The notes: generated by a model from the letters alone, not told the origin. 39,553 nt of DNA from Clostridia bacterium (GCA_017407705.1 JAFQWA010000009.1:1-39553), one strand, 5' to 3'; positions 32,326-39,553 are shown, numbered from the stretch's first letter. Translations and numbers: made by a program.

Positions 32326-33560
32326 CTCTTACTTAAAACCTCCTGCTCATATACCTTAACCTCATCAAGATAATCAGCTAAAACGTTTTCTCTGTTTAAA
32401 TACTCTGCCCATACGTCACCAAAGGGCAAAGACTTAAACTCCTCACTTAACACCATAAGCTCGGTTAACTGATTATTATCCTGCAACGCTTTCATCTTGT
32501 CCATAGGCAGTAAAAGTGCGTATAACAGCGCTTTTCCCACGTTCCTGATACCTGTTATCCAAGCGGAAATGCGGTTTATGGATGCATCGAAATAGTCGGT
32601 GGCGATAAACACTCTATCCAGCGCATTGTGTGCCACTATCTCTTTTGCTATTTCCCTGGTTTCATCGTCGAACAGAATAACGTGGTCGCTGTCCCAACGT
32701 ACCGCTCTGGTTATATGTAACGCTATCTTCTCATTGAACAGCAGCATAGATGAGATCTTGTCTGACACCAGCTCAGTGGGGTGATAGTGACCGTTATCCA
32801 TTAAAGGAGTGATGCCCTTATTGGCAACATAATTCATACAAAACTCTGCTGAGCCCACAGTGTAGCTTTCAAGACCTATACCAAACACCTTAGACTCTAA
32901 TGTTATGTAAACCTTTTTGTTGTCGTAAGGCACGGAAAGTATCTCATCTAAGGATTTTTTGAATCTGAAACGGGGTCCGAATCTGTCGGCAGGAATGTCC
33001 TTATAGCCGTCAGGTATCCAGATATTCATAACACAAGGCACACCTGTTTCATTGGCAAAATACTCCGCAATTTTAAGACAGGCTTTACCGTGATTTACCC
33101 AGTATGTACGCACCTGCTCATCAGGAGACGAAAGTGTAAGATTATCCTTAACCATAGGATGTGAGAAGAAGGTGGGGTTAAAGTCGATACCCATATTTCT
33201 CTCTTTTGCAAATTTCACCCAAGGAGCAAAATGCTCGGGTTTAAGACTGTCTCTGTCGGCGTGCTCACCCTCATTAAAAATGGCGTAGCAAGCGTGGAGA
33301 TTAAGTTTTTTCTTGCCGGGTATAAGCGAAAATGCTTTATCAATATCCGCCATAAGCTGCCCCGGTGTAGTGGCTTTTCCGGGATAATTACCGGTGGTCT
33401 GAATACCGCCGGATAACGCCTCTTTGCTGTCAAAGCCCACAACATCATCACCCTGCCAGCAGTGAACAGAAATGGGTATATCCTTCAAAATGCTCAACGC
33501 ACGTTCAGTATCTACTCCGTATTTTGCATACATTTCTTTTGCACTTTCGTAGCGGTTCAT
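32322..33560 (-). CDS. rhaA: L-rhamnose isomerase
   Basis: 412 residues, near the usual 415-420. Converts L-rhamnose to L-rhamnulose with Mn2+. Typical blocks: ISVHCWQGDDVVGFD (30-44), TTGNYPGKATTPGQLMADIDKA, LNLHACYAIF, MGIDFNPTFFSHP, MNIWIPDGYKDIPADR and DNGHYHPTELVSDKISSML, carrying the metal-binding His and Asp residues. It overlaps rhaB and rhaD by 4 bases each, so the three are translationally linked. Confidence 0.97.
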   Translation of the reverse strand: MNRYESAKEMYAKYGVDTERALSILKDIPISVHCWQGDDVVGFDSKEALSGGIQTTGNYPGKATTPGQLMADIDKAFSLIPGKKKLNLHACYAIFNEGEHADRDSLKPEHFAPWVKFAKERNMGIDFNPTFFSHPMVKDNLTLSSPDEQVRTYWVNHGKACLKIAEYFANETGVPCVMNIWIPDGYKDIPADRFGPRFRFKKSLDEILSVPYDNKKVYITLESKVFGIGLESYTVGSAEFCMNYVANKGITPLMDNGHYHPTELVSDKISSMLLFNEKIALHITRAVRWDSDHVILFDDETREIAKEIVAHNALDRVFIATDYFDASINRISAWITGIRNVGKALLYALLLPMDKMKALQDNNQLTELMVLSEEFKSLPFGDVWAEYLNRENVLADYLDEVKVYEQEVLSKR

Positions 33561-34924
33561 ATTAAACTCTCCTTTATCAGTTGTCTTGCTTTTTGCAAGT
33601 CTGTAATTTCGTTTAAATATATTAGCTGTGAAATGATATTGCCCGTTGCAGTGGCTTCGATCGGCCCTGTCAAAACTTTTTTTGATGTATATTCTGCCGT
33701 TAAGCGGTTTAGGTACTTATCCTGACATCCGCCGCCTACTATACTTACGGTATCGATGGTTTTACCAGTCAAGCACTCAATTTCATCAATAGCCGCCTTG
33801 TAAGACCTTGCTAATGAGTGATACACACTGAGCAGCACCTGAGCCAATGTCATATCCGGCTTGTTTAAGTAGGTTTTTATGGCCTCTATCATATTTTCGG
33901 GAGCCACAAATTCTTTGGCGTTTACATCTATATATGAATATTCCTGCTCATTTTCCGCCAGCTGCATCATCTCGTCATAGGTCAAAGACTTATTGATGTT
34001 CTTGCGGATATTCTGAAACAGCCACATTCCCATATAATTTTTCAAATATCTAAAACGGTGATTTATTCCGCCTTCGTTGGTGAAGTTAGCCACTCTTGAA
34101 GCGTCTGTTAAAATAGGCTGAGTATTTTCTGTGCCTATCAAGCTCCAGGTACCCGATGAAATATACACACTGCTCTCACTCAGCGGACAAGCCGCTACTG
34201 CACTGGCTGTGTCGTGACTGGGACAAAGCACCACCTTAGCATTAAATCCCATTTCCTGTTTCACACTATCCGAAAAATCACCAAGCTCACTGCCCGGCAG
34301 ACAAAGCTCTGAGAAAAGGTGCTGGGGTAAGTCCAACGCAGTTAAAATCTCACTATCCCACTGTTTTGATAAGGCATTCACCATTCCCGAGGTGGTGGCG
34401 TTGGTATATTCGTTTTTGACAACTCCCGTCAGCTTAAAAGACAAATACTCAGGTATCATCAAAAAGTGTTCAGCGCCACTTAGTCTGCCTGACTTTTTAT
34501 CGCAGTAAAGCTGATAAAGTGAGTTAAAGGGTTGAAACTGAATTCCCGTTTTACTGTAAAGACGCTCTGCCGAAACTATGCTGTGCACCTCATCGATAAC
34601 ACTGCTTGTTCTGCTGTCACGGTAAGCGTAAACCGGCTTTATCTCACATAAATCTTTATCCAGCAAAACATAATCAACACCCCAGGTATCAATAGCAATG
34701 GTGGTGGGTATCTTCCCTAATTCACCGCACTTTTTTATACCGGCCTTGACCTGATGCACCAAATTATCAATATCCCAGATAAGTGAGCCGTTTTGTTTAA
34801 TTAAATTATTTTCAAAACGGTAGATTTCCTCTAACTTAAATCTGCCGTCTTCTATGTAACCTAATATGTGTCGTCCGCCGGACGCACCAATGTCTATGGC
34901 CAAACAGTACTTCACTTTCATCAC
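33557..34924 (-). CDS. rhaB: Rhamnulokinase
   Basis: 455 residues of the FGGY kinase family; phosphorylates L-rhamnulose. Phosphate 1 motif AIDIGASGGRHILG near the N-terminus, ATTIAIDTWGVDYVLLD (phosphate 2 region), SSGTWSLIGTE and the adenosine motif TVSIVGGGCQDKYLNRLTA. The frame opens at GTG 34924, with ATG at 34921; both lie very close to the GGGG of the Shine-Dalgarno, so the in-frame GTG at 34915 is also possible. First gene of rhaBAD, behind a good promoter at 34954-34982. No RhaR-type regulator is adjacent. Confidence 0.95.
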   Translation of the reverse strand: MMKVKYCLAIDIGASGGRHILGYIEDGRFKLEEIYRFENNLIKQNGSLIWDIDNLVHQVKAGIKKCGELGKIPTTIAIDTWGVDYVLLDKDLCEIKPVYAYRDSRTSSVIDEVHSIVSAERLYSKTGIQFQPFNSLYQLYCDKKSGRLSGAEHFLMIPEYLSFKLTGVVKNEYTNATTSGMVNALSKQWDSEILTALDLPQHLFSELCLPGSELGDFSDSVKQEMGFNAKVVLCPSHDTASAVAACPLSESSVYISSGTWSLIGTENTQPILTDASRVANFTNEGGINHRFRYLKNYMGMWLFQNIRKNINKSLTYDEMMQLAENEQEYSYIDVNAKEFVAPENMIEAIKTYLNKPDMTLAQVLLSVYHSLARSYKAAIDEIECLTGKTIDTVSIVGGGCQDKYLNRLTAEYTSKKVLTGPIEATATGNIISQLIYLNEITDLQKARQLIKESLI

Positions 34925-34953
34925 CCCGCAAAACGCAAAAGCATTACAAACAA

Positions 34954-34982
34954 ATCATACCAAACCAATACTGCTTTTTCAA
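34954..34982 (-). promoter_or_regulatory. rhaBAD promoter
   Basis: TTGAAA (34977-34982), a 17-bp spacer and TATGAT (34954-34959). I see no convincing catabolite-control (cre) match or long dyad next to it. Confidence 0.7.
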
Positions 34983-35066
34983 GTATCAAACAAATAATTT
35001 TTGCTCTTGAAATTTTTGTAAAAAAGTGGTACATTATAATAAAATATTTTTTGGAGGTTATGAAAA

Positions 35067-35306
35067 ATGGATATGCTTAAACAGATTTTCCCCTTCTCTT
35101 TCAGCCAGAAAAAAGACGTAACCGCTCTGGTTATCAACCTTATTATCTACATTGTTGTGGGTGCAGTTATTGGTATTGTTATCGGCTTGTTGGCAAGCAT
35201 CCCGTTAATCGGACTTATTTTCAGCATTTTAGGAAGTCTTGTTGAGTTGTATGTGTTTATCGGCATAGTTCTTTCTCTCTTAGACTATTTCAAGGTTATT
35301 AAATAA
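35067..35306 (+). CDS. Small hydrophobic membrane protein of unknown function
   Basis: 79 residues. After a short amphipathic start (MDMLKQIFPFSFSQKKD), residues 19-72 are almost wholly hydrophobic and probably form two membrane helices, the first containing a glycine-spaced run (GAVIGIVIG) of the type that packs helices. The C-terminus is DYFKVIK. Small proteins with this FPFSF start are familiar as uncharacterised proteins in Clostridia. GGAGG lies 9 nt before ATG 35067; an ATG at 35059 is closer but opens only six codons. TATAAT occurs at 35035-35040. It has its own terminator. Confidence 0.75.
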   Translation: MDMLKQIFPFSFSQKKDVTALVINLIIYIVVGAVIGIVIGLLASIPLIGLIFSILGSLVELYVFIGIVLSLLDYFKVIK

Positions 35307-35320
35307 AAAGCTTCAAAAAC

Positions 35321-35353
35321 AAAAGGCAAAGAGATTTTTTCTCTTTGCCTTTT
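35321..35353 (+). terminator. Terminator of the small membrane protein gene
   Basis: 13-bp stem (35321-35333 with 35341-35353), loop ATTTTTT, followed by T residues. Confidence 0.88.
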
Positions 35354-35419
35354 TATTTAAGTAGTAAAACCTGTGAAAATATGATACAATAAATTAAAAT
35401 GACGTTACAGGAGGCTTGT

Positions 35420-36172
35420 ATGGAACTTGTACTTTTAACCGCACTGGGTGTGGGCGGTGCTACTGTTATCGGTTCTTTAATGGGGTTTATATTTAAAAAG
35501 CTGTCCCATAAATTTTCCGATATTGTTCTGTCCTTTGCCGCAGGCGTTATGCTTGCCGCCGCCGTTTTAGGACTGATACTCCCTTCTCTTGACTACGGCG
35601 GTACTTACGGACTGATTATAACCGTTGCAGGAATTTTTGCAGGTGCTTTGTGCCTTAACCTGATAGACAAGCTGGTTCCCCATTTGCACAAGTTGGTGGG
35701 TGTTGACGGTGAAAAGCACAACAATCAGAATTTGAGTAAGGTGCTGCTGTTTGTCACCGCTATTGCTATCCACAATCTGCCTGAGGGCATTGCGGCAGGT
35801 GTGGGATTTGGCTCGGGAGACACCTCTCAGGCGCTGATTATCGCAGGTGGTATAGCCTTGCAGAACATACCTGAGGGCATGGTGATAATCGGGCCTATGT
35901 TAGCGGCAGGTGTTTCTCCGAGAAGAACCTTTGTGTGCGCTATGATAACGGGGCTTGTAGAGGTAATCGGTACGCTTATCGGCTACTTTGCCGTGAGTCT
36001 GGCATCAGCCATACTGCCCTTTGCTCTTGCTTTTGCAGGTGGTACTATGCTGTATGTGATAAGTGATGAGATGATCCCCGAAACCCACGCCCACGGAAAT
36101 GAGCGTGGCGCCACCTACGCCCTGCTGGTAGGCTTTTGCATTATGCTGATAACCGATGTTTTGTTAGGATAA
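35420..36172 (+). CDS. ZIP-family divalent metal transporter (GufA-like)
   Basis: 250 residues, about eight membrane segments, taking up zinc or another divalent metal. ATG 35420 has CAGGAGG 6 nt upstream; an ATG at 35399 in frame has none. Transmembrane metal sites are visible: HNLPEGIAAGVGFG and NIPEGMVI, the paired HNxPEG/NxPEG motifs of helices IV and V. A histidine-containing loop lies between helices III and IV (VPHLHKLVGVDGEKHNNQN), and EMIPETHAHGNE occurs near the C-terminus. Monocistronic. Metal specificity is unknown, and no Fur/Zur-type box is apparent. Confidence 0.92.
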   Translation: MELVLLTALGVGGATVIGSLMGFIFKKLSHKFSDIVLSFAAGVMLAAAVLGLILPSLDYGGTYGLIITVAGIFAGALCLNLIDKLVPHLHKLVGVDGEKHNNQNLSKVLLFVTAIAIHNLPEGIAAGVGFGSGDTSQALIIAGGIALQNIPEGMVIIGPMLAAGVSPRRTFVCAMITGLVEVIGTLIGYFAVSLASAILPFALAFAGGTMLYVISDEMIPETHAHGNERGATYALLVGFCIMLITDVLLG

Positions 36173-36181
36173 GATGAAATA

Positions 36182-36216
36182 AAAAAGGTGCAGAACTTAA
36201 AGTTCTGCACCTTTTT
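36182..36216. terminator. Bidirectional terminator
   Basis: 16-bp perfect stem (36182-36197 with 36201-36216), A- and T-tracts on its two sides, between the convergent ZIP and cysteine synthase genes. Confidence 0.92.
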
Positions 36217-36218
36217 AT

Positions 36219-37145
36219 TTATTCAAACAACGGGGTGGAGAAATATCTTTCAGCGGTGTCGGGCAATACTGTCACCACTGTTTTGCCCTTGCCCAGCTTC
36301 TTTGCCAAACGCATAGCCGCAGCCACGTTAGTGCCGCTGCTGATACCGCACAAAATACCCTCTTTTGCCGCCAGATCCTTAGATGTCTGCAAGGCTTCCT
36401 CATCCTTTACGATACAAACATCGTCATAGATGTTCTGGTTAAGTATCTCAGGGATAATACCGTCACCAATGCCCATCTGCACATGAGTGCCGATAGATCC
36501 ACCCGACAAGATCGCAGCATTTTCAGGCTCCACAGCCCAGATAGTCATATCGGGATTTTTCGCCTTTAAGGTCTCACCGATACCTGTAATAGTACCGCCG
36601 GTGCCGATACCCGAACAAAAGCCGTGGATCGGACCGTCCACCTGCTCTAATATCTCCCTACCGGTACCTTTTCGCTGAATTTCGGGGTTTGCAGAATTTT
36701 CAAACTGCTGAGGCACAAACACGTTAGGATCCTCAGCCTTCATTTTCAAGGCAAGTTCCAGACACTGCTCAATGCAGAGTCCGATATTACCGTCATCATG
36801 CACCAAAATAACCTCTGCACCGTACTGATTTACCAGTTTTCTGCGTTCCTCACTAACCGAGTCGGGCATAATGATCTTCACCTTATAGCCCTTTACAGCG
36901 CCCACAAGTGCCAGACCAATTCCCTGATTGCCGCTGGTAGGCTCAACGATAATGGTATCAGGCCCAAGCAACCCTTTACTTTCTGCATCGGTTATCATAT
37001 TAAAAGCGGTACGTGTCTTAATGGAACCGCCCACGTTAAGTCCTTCAAATTTAACCAGTATCTGAGCGTCGTCAGGACTTGTCATATGCTGAAGACGTAT
37101 AATAGGCGTGTTGCCCATAGCCTCCAAAATATTATTACAAATCAT
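36219..37145 (-). CDS. Cysteine synthase-family PLP enzyme
   Basis: 308 residues from ATG 37145 (AAGAAAGG upstream; an ATG at 37169 lacks a Shine-Dalgarno). Fold-type II PLP enzyme: the PLP lysine is Lys43 in GGSIKTR, the phosphate-binding loop reads GIGTGGTITG, and the substrate loop is PTSGNQG (69-75). The overall sequence and C-terminus (TVLPDTAERYFSTPLF) match CysK, which makes cysteine from O-acetylserine and sulfide. Two positions differ from standard CysK: Gln in place of Thr in TSGNTG, and Thr after the PLP lysine. The Gln sits where the substrate carboxylate binds, so another substrate cannot be excluded. Confidence 0.88.
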   Translation of the reverse strand: MICNNILEAMGNTPIIRLQHMTSPDDAQILVKFEGLNVGGSIKTRTAFNMITDAESKGLLGPDTIIVEPTSGNQGIGLALVGAVKGYKVKIIMPDSVSEERRKLVNQYGAEVILVHDDGNIGLCIEQCLELALKMKAEDPNVFVPQQFENSANPEIQRKGTGREILEQVDGPIHGFCSGIGTGGTITGIGETLKAKNPDMTIWAVEPENAAILSGGSIGTHVQMGIGDGIIPEILNQNIYDDVCIVKDEEALQTSKDLAAKEGILCGISSGTNVAAAMRLAKKLGKGKTVVTVLPDTAERYFSTPLFE

Positions 37146-37178
37146 AATTATACCTTTCTTACATTGCAAATTACCAAG

Positions 37179-37207
37179 ATTATATCATAAATAAATCACT
37201 TTTTCAA
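37179..37207 (-). promoter_or_regulatory. Promoter of the cysteine synthase-like gene
   Basis: TTGAAA (37202-37207), a 17-bp spacer and TATAAT (37179-37184). The 5' UTR is about 27 nt, with no leader structure. Confidence 0.8.
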
Positions 37208-37244
37208 TCTATTATACGCATTTAAGACATAAAAAGTGAGATAA

Positions 37245-37282
37245 AACTTGCCCTCCACTTTATAAAAAGCAGAGGGCAAGTT
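37245..37282 (-). terminator. Terminator of the PHP phosphatase gene
   Basis: 11-bp stem (37245-37255 with 37272-37282) with a 16-nt loop and a short TTTT tail on the minus strand, 14 bases after the stop. Confidence 0.7.
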
Positions 37283-37296
37283 GTTTGTGCATTTAT

Positions 37297-38082
37297 TTAG
37301 TCAACGCCATTAAAAACGGGCCTTAATTTCGGTATGCCTATATAATTTAAGTTGTATTTATCAACAAGCTTTTGGGCTTTGATCAGTGACTGACCGTCGA
37401 AAGCGCTTTCAACGTTATGAGCATCAAACCCGAAGGTAACAGGCGATTTTTCCTGACCTGCGATTTCCCAAAAAGCTTCATTAGGATAATTACGGTTATC
37501 CCTTATTCCCAAAAAGTTTATCTCAAGAGGAATATCAAAGGTCCTTGACGCAACACAGATTTGTCTGATCTCTTGCTGATAAACCTCAACATCTCCGGTG
37601 AATCTAACCATATCAGGATGTGCAACGTATGTGAAAACGCCACTTTCAATCGCCTTGACCACACAGGATACGTAGTTTTGCAAGTCCTCCACCCTGTCGG
37701 TGGCAGCGTTTGAGTGCACACCGTCGGGATGCTCCTCATAGAGATAATGCTGACCCAAAATCAAATATTCTATGCCCAAATCAATTATGTTTTGAAGCAT
37801 TTTGTTAAAATGCGACGGATAATATTCCATTTCAAAGCCGATTTTAAGGTCGATCTCATTTTTATACTTTTCTCTAAGCTTGGATAACTCCAAAACATAA
37901 TCTTTGGCTTGTGAAAAGGGCACACGGAATCCGGATTCGTAACCATCAGGAAACACAAACGGAGCATGGTCTGAAAAGCCCATATATTTTATCCCGTTTT
38001 CTATTGCTCTTTTTATGTATTCCTCTTCCTTACCACTTGCATGTCCGCAACGATAGGTATGCGTGTGATAGTTGTGTATCAT
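37297..38082 (-). CDS. PHP-family phosphatase, histidinol-phosphatase (HisJ/HisK)-like
   Basis: 261 residues. Metal-binding PHP motifs: HTH (His6, His8), CGH (Cys12, His14), FSDHAPF with Asp38-His39, the Glu of GFEMEYYP, GQHYL, VAHPDMVRF and DAH in FGFDAHNVE. HisJ-type enzymes dephosphorylate L-histidinol phosphate, but no histidine gene is in the window and PHP proteins vary in substrate. A membrane protein gene ends 49 nt upstream on the same strand, so they may share a transcript. Confidence 0.82.
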   Translation of the reverse strand: MIHNYHTHTYRCGHASGKEEEYIKRAIENGIKYMGFSDHAPFVFPDGYESGFRVPFSQAKDYVLELSKLREKYKNEIDLKIGFEMEYYPSHFNKMLQNIIDLGIEYLILGQHYLYEEHPDGVHSNAATDRVEDLQNYVSCVVKAIESGVFTYVAHPDMVRFTGDVEVYQQEIRQICVASRTFDIPLEINFLGIRDNRNYPNEAFWEIAGQEKSPVTFGFDAHNVESAFDGQSLIKAQKLVDKYNLNYIGIPKLRPVFNGVD

Positions 38083-38131
38083 TCTAACCGCCTCTTTGTT
38101 GTTAAAGTAAAAAACCGAGGATTTTCTTTAA

Positions 38132-38518
38132 TTATTTAGCCCTTTTACTATGTGCCAAAGAAATTGCACTATATGCAATAAAGCCGAGGCAAATCCCAAC
38201 ATTAAAATTTTGAAAACCACTAATAATAAAAGACAAAGCCCATATGATTGCATAAACTCCAAATATTACCGTACTCAACAATTCAAACAAATTCAAAAAC
38301 CACTCGGGGCACATAGAGTTTTTAACTTGAACAAATATAACTAAAAAGATGCCAAAGAATCCGATAACAGATACTATCGGTGTTACTATCATTAAATTTG
38401 TTTTATCTTCTGCTGTTCCAAACAAGATAAATAGCAAATACATTAGTAAAGCAATTGCAGTTGGAACAATTAAAGATAACTTTTTATTTTCAAACATTAT
38501 ATCAAGTAATTTTCTCAT
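38132..38518 (-). CDS. Four-helix integral membrane protein of unknown function
   Basis: 128 residues with four predicted membrane helices (about 14-34, 43-66, 79-100 and 104-121) and a short basic C-terminus (SKRAK). No catalytic motif and no recognised family. Codon use appears more AT-rich than in most neighbours, as in the XRE module to the right, which may mark the edge of an accessory patch; I did not compute it. No strong promoter is visible upstream in 38519-38704. Confidence 0.65.
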   Translation of the reverse strand: MRKLLDIMFENKKLSLIVPTAIALLMYLLFILFGTAEDKTNLMIVTPIVSVIGFFGIFLVIFVQVKNSMCPEWFLNLFELLSTVIFGVYAIIWALSFIISGFQNFNVGICLGFIAYSAISLAHSKRAK

Positions 38519-38544
38519 TTACCATCACCGCCTTAATTGCATTA

Positions 38545-38582
38545 TAGCACACCGACAATACGTACGCAAGAGGGCGTAGCAA
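38545..38582. repeat. Short version of a repeat element bounded by TAGCACACCGAC and GCGTAGCAA
   Basis: TAGCACACCGAC (38545-38556) and GCGTAGCAA (38574-38582) recur in the same order at 39381-39392 and 39545-39553. Here only 17 bp lie between them; the right-hand copy holds a long chain of hairpins. A further hairpin, CCGCAC/GTGCGG, follows at 38589-38602. The remainder of the gap to 38704 contains a CCCC/GGGG hairpin near 38640-38660 and no gene. Confidence 0.6.
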
Positions 38583-38704
38583 ATCACACCGCACAAGTGC
38601 GGCAATAATATGTATAACTATCGGTTCAAATAAAATATCCCCATTCCGAAGAACGGGGAATTTTAGCATCTGTGTGAAAGAAACAAAAGATAAAACCCAA
38701 GAAA

Positions 38705-39058
38705 TTATTTGTAAATTATATCTGCAAGCCACCATTCAAAATTCAACAAACCGTTAGCAACCTTCTTACCGTTGTTGGCAACCTCAAGCGTTAAAAATGT
38801 TGCAACGAATGTTTTGCCGTTTTTTAAAGAGATTCTAAATTTAATCCACTCACTTGTAGCAAACAATACTTTAATCTCAGATACATCATCCTTGGTGAAC
38901 AAAACAGATTCTTTTAACCCTGTTCCACTCAACATTAGCGTATGACTAGCGTTGTTAACCATTTTCTCAGGTCCAATATAACCCTGACCTTCAATAAAAT
39001 CAGCTGTTACTACGCCCCAACTATTGTTTGCACCTTTCATAGCATCTAAAAATCCCAT
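38705..39058 (-). CDS. Uncharacterised 117-residue protein under XRE control
   Basis: I do not recognise it. The product is soluble, with no signal or membrane segment. The N-terminus MGFLDAMKGANNSW is followed by a beta-rich body (VLFTKDDVSEIKVLFATSEWIKFRISLKNGKTFVATFLT) whose alternating pattern would suit a small beta barrel or PH-like domain, ending in a Trp-rich helix (FEWWLADIIYK). AAGGAGG precedes ATG 39058. Its promoter is exact consensus and is overlapped by the operator pair, so it is almost certainly the target of the divergent XRE repressor. Confidence 0.75.
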   Translation of the reverse strand: MGFLDAMKGANNSWGVVTADFIEGQGYIGPEKMVNNASHTLMLSGTGLKESVLFTKDDVSEIKVLFATSEWIKFRISLKNGKTFVATFLTLEVANNGKKVANGLLNFEWWLADIIYK

Positions 39059-39084
39059 AATATTCTACCTCCTTATTTTTAAAT

Positions 39085-39125
39085 ATACCGAATTGGGATA
39101 TTTATATTATACCAATATGGGATAA
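39085..39125. promoter_or_regulatory. Two tandem copies of the dyad TATACC-N5-GGGATA
   Basis: TATACC-N5-GGGATA occurs at 39085-39101 and again at 39109-39125, start to start 24 bp apart. Each copy is a near-perfect palindrome (GGTATA versus GGGATA half-sites). The second copy covers part of the -10 box and the adjoining spacer of the minus-strand promoter; the first lies around and just past its start point. This is the expected arrangement for a dimeric XRE repressor. Confidence 0.8.
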
Positions 39126-39135
39126 TAATGTCAAG
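39107..39135 (-). promoter_or_regulatory. Consensus promoter of the 117-residue protein gene
   Basis: TTGACA (39130-39135), exactly 17 bp, TATAAT (39107-39112): a perfect sigma-A promoter. It would be very active unless blocked, which fits the operators lying on it. Confidence 0.88.
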
Positions 39136-39145
39136 AGGTGATTTT

Positions 39146-39352
39146 ATGAGATTAAAAGAAATCAGAAAATCCAAAGGCATATCCCAATTAAAAATGGCAT
39201 TGGATTTAAACACCAGTCAAAACACCATAAGCCGTTATGAAACTGGAGAAAGAGAGCCTGGTATTAATGAACTAATAAAAATTGCCGATTATTTTAATAT
39301 TTCTATAGACTATTTGCTTGAGAGAACTAACAATCCTAACATACAAAAATAA
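39146..39352 (+). CDS. XRE-family helix-turn-helix repressor (small)
   Basis: 68 residues from ATG 39146, preceded by AGAGGTGA; the in-frame ATG at 39128 lacks a Shine-Dalgarno. A single Cro/CI-type domain: LKEIRKSKGISQLKMALDL (helices 1-2), NTSQNTISRYETGEREPG (recognition helix) and ELIKIADYFNISIDYLLERT. There is no sensor domain, so it acts as a plain dimeric repressor or is cleared by other means. It is divergent from the 117-residue protein gene over the operator pair and probably autoregulated. Confidence 0.92.
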   Translation: MRLKEIRKSKGISQLKMALDLNTSQNTISRYETGEREPGINELIKIADYFNISIDYLLERTNNPNIQK

Positions 39353-39379
39353 GCCGTGAATTTCACGGCTTATTTTTTT
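39351..39379 (+). terminator. Terminator of the XRE gene
   Basis: 10-bp perfect stem (39351-39360 with 39362-39371; inner pairs open), followed by seven T. It overlaps the stop codon. Confidence 0.9.
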
Positions 39380-39380
39380 G

Positions 39381-39553
39381 TAGCACACCGACGGCGGTGG
39401 TGCAAGGTGTAATGAAATATGGCTTACGCCATATGAAATAATCCTTACGGATTATGAAATATTTTTGCGTTGCAAAAATGTGAAATAAAATTCGTTCCTT
39501 CATATGCCGTAGGCATATTTCATACGCGAAGCGTATTTCATATTGCGTAGCAA
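39381..39553. repeat. Long repeat element: chain of hairpins with GAAAT/ATTTC spacers
   Basis: Bounded by TAGCACACCGAC (39381-39392) and GCGTAGCAA (39545-39553), like the short copy at 38545. Inside are perfect hairpins at 39417-39434, 39438-39455, 39461-39479, 39502-39518 and 39522-39536, and the small TTGC-GTA-GCAA at 39543-39553. Units are separated by GAAAT in the left half and ATTTC in the right half, so the whole block is a loose dyad centred near 39490. No reading frame. It may continue beyond the window. Confidence 0.8.

Noticed and set aside
34930-34985. Catabolite-responsive (cre) element at the rhaBAD promoter
   Set aside because: The best stretch, TTGTAATGCTTTTGC on the minus strand, misses the central CG of the consensus.
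39381-39553. CRISPR array
   Set aside because: Repeats are different palindromes of unequal spacing with only GAAAT/ATTTC in common; no constant repeat with unique spacers, and no cas gene.

Overview
The window looks like a chromosomal segment of a spore-forming member of the Clostridia, most likely Oscillospirales/Ruminococcaceae. The reasons are a YpeB germination protein, a YlmC/YmxH-type PRC-barrel protein and a BofC-like secreted protein, a T-box riboswitch, consensus sigma-A promoters, strong purine-rich Shine-Dalgarno (SD) sites with some TTG starts, and families of small intergenic palindromes of a kind common in gut Firmicutes. No phage, plasmid, transposase, CRISPR or tRNA gene was found. 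Everything is read by eye from the sequence.

Layout. 1-285: a divergent promoter region, with an rRNA-operon-type promoter and leader running out of the left edge and the metA promoter to the right. 286-4200: metA (acetyl-CoA type), a ribbon-helix-helix regulator divergent from a small gene across a perfect 11-bp dyad, mnmA, an RluA-family pseudouridine synthase and ylmC. 4241-6843: an operon under a T-box riboswitch (specifier read as ATC, Ile) that encodes an XRE-cupin regulator and a medium/branched-chain-type acyl-CoA synthetase. 6861-11625: potABCD plus a HAD phosphatase, preceded by a 265-nt structured leader. 11762-14839: a palindromic repeat, a class A PBP and a chain of six perfect hairpins. 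14981-24142: bofC-like gene, rarA, esterase, glyA, a VanY-type carboxypeptidase, a DUF1015 protein, an M14 peptidase, an ADP-ribose pyrophosphatase and ypeB.

24141-31469: one apparent seven-gene minus-strand operon. It holds a glycosyltransferase and CapE/CapF/CapG homologues for UDP-N-acetyl-L-fucosamine, then proB, proA and a membrane-anchored protein of unknown function. 31475-34982: rhaBAD for L-rhamnose catabolism. 35067-38518: a small membrane protein, a ZIP transporter, a cysteine synthase-like enzyme, a PHP phosphatase and a four-helix membrane protein. 38545-39553: a small XRE-regulated divergent gene pair lying between two versions of one repeat family; the right-hand version is a chain of hairpins that reaches the window edge.

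The most interesting system is the T-box/XRE-cupin/acyl-CoA synthetase operon. An isoleucine (or another branched-chain) tRNA sensor in front of an acyl-CoA synthetase suggests that the cell answers isoleucine shortage by activating 2-methylbutyrate (or a related branched short-chain acid) for reductive carboxylation to the branched keto acid, the route known from rumen bacteria. Second is the potA leader, in which a distal segment can pair with the Shine-Dalgarno while a local hairpin competes for the same bases, as expected of a translational switch.
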